DNA of 6,082 bases, taken from contig JABGOT010000063.1 in NCBI GenBank assembly GCA_018648985.1, positions 1 through 6,082 on the forward strand, in the 5' to 3' direction. The notes under the pieces were generated by a model, which ran no database searches, was not told where the DNA came from, and was given only the letters and a program-made list of their open reading frames with translations. The DNA is from Candidatus Ruthturnera sp. GTDB lineage: Bacteria > Pseudomonadota > Gammaproteobacteria > PS1 > Pseudothioglobaceae. Shown here in pieces: positions 5,942 to 6,082 of the stretch. Position 1 is the stretch's first letter, and every line of letters begins with the position of its first letter. The position numbers were made by a program, and so were the translations under genes.

Positions 5942-6082
5942 GCTTGTAATGTAAATAACTAAAGAGCTTATATTTTATACCCTAAAACCAATGGCTATTA
6001 GTTGAGCTTTTATCGTGATTAGGGGATAATATTGCTTTTTGTAAATTTACCCAGCTATTATGATCTCTACTGCTAATATCAC
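5942..6082. other. Region upstream of ftsW with no recognised gene
   Basis: I find no supported gene in these 141 nt. The expected upstream neighbour, murD, is not recognisable. Short frames running in from the right edge on the minus strand end at 6047 and 5982 and encode nothing I recognise. Small features are a 10-bp palindrome GTAAATTTAC at 6041-6050, and GCTATTA repeated at 5994-6000 and 6054-6060. An ATG at 6060 on the plus strand is open to the window edge but has no ribosome site. Confidence 0.5.
5974..5979 (-). promoter_or_regulatory. Possible -10 element upstream of ftsW
   Basis: On the minus strand this reads TATAAA, 32 nt before the TTG start of ftsW. There is no convincing -35 at the right distance. 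It is a weak candidate, kept because ftsW has no visible upstream partner on its strand in this window and may need its own promoter. Confidence 0.25.

Noticed and set aside
5982..6082. Minus-strand frame open from the right edge, ending TAG at 5984-5982, considered as the murD C-terminus
   Set aside because: The roughly 32 residues (ending NSHWF) do not resemble the conserved LLSPACAS-type end of MurD or any protein I know.

Overview
The window is an ordinary-looking stretch of AT-rich gammaproteobacterial chromosome (GC by eye about 40%), almost fully coding. Five of the six complete genes closely resemble the E. coli housekeeping proteins (HemF, GlnA, BioB, MurG, FtsW). The protein style, the low GC and the compact layout would fit a marine sulfur-oxidiser lineage such as SUP05/Thioglobus or its relatives, but this is an inference from general character and no taxonomic marker in the window proves it. 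There are no mobile elements, CRISPR arrays, rRNA or tRNA genes that I can see.

Layout. On the plus strand, positions 1-1223 hold a tight run: the last 28 codons of a gene that looks like tsaC (tRNA t6A synthesis), hemF (oxygen-dependent coproporphyrinogen III oxidase) joined to it by an ATGA stop/start overlap, and, 5 nt after hemF, a small TusA-family sulfur carrier. A 126-nt spacer then carries candidate promoters and an unusual set of TGTCA/TGACA half-sites, followed by glnA (type I glutamine synthetase), which ends in a perfect palindromic terminator. bioB (biotin synthase) follows as a separate plus-strand unit.

The remaining third is on the minus strand: ftsW and murG, overlapping by 8 nt, a piece of the division and cell wall (dcw) cluster. 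FtsW polymerises the glycan strand from lipid II, and MurG makes lipid II. murG runs tail-to-tail into bioB and the two coding regions share 29 nt, with no terminator visible between them. The last 141 bases, upstream of ftsW, contain no gene I can identify.

I found no new biological system. The points most worth checking are the phased half-sites before glnA, the convergent bioB/murG overlap, the broken dcw gene order, and a strong hairpin inside hemF.
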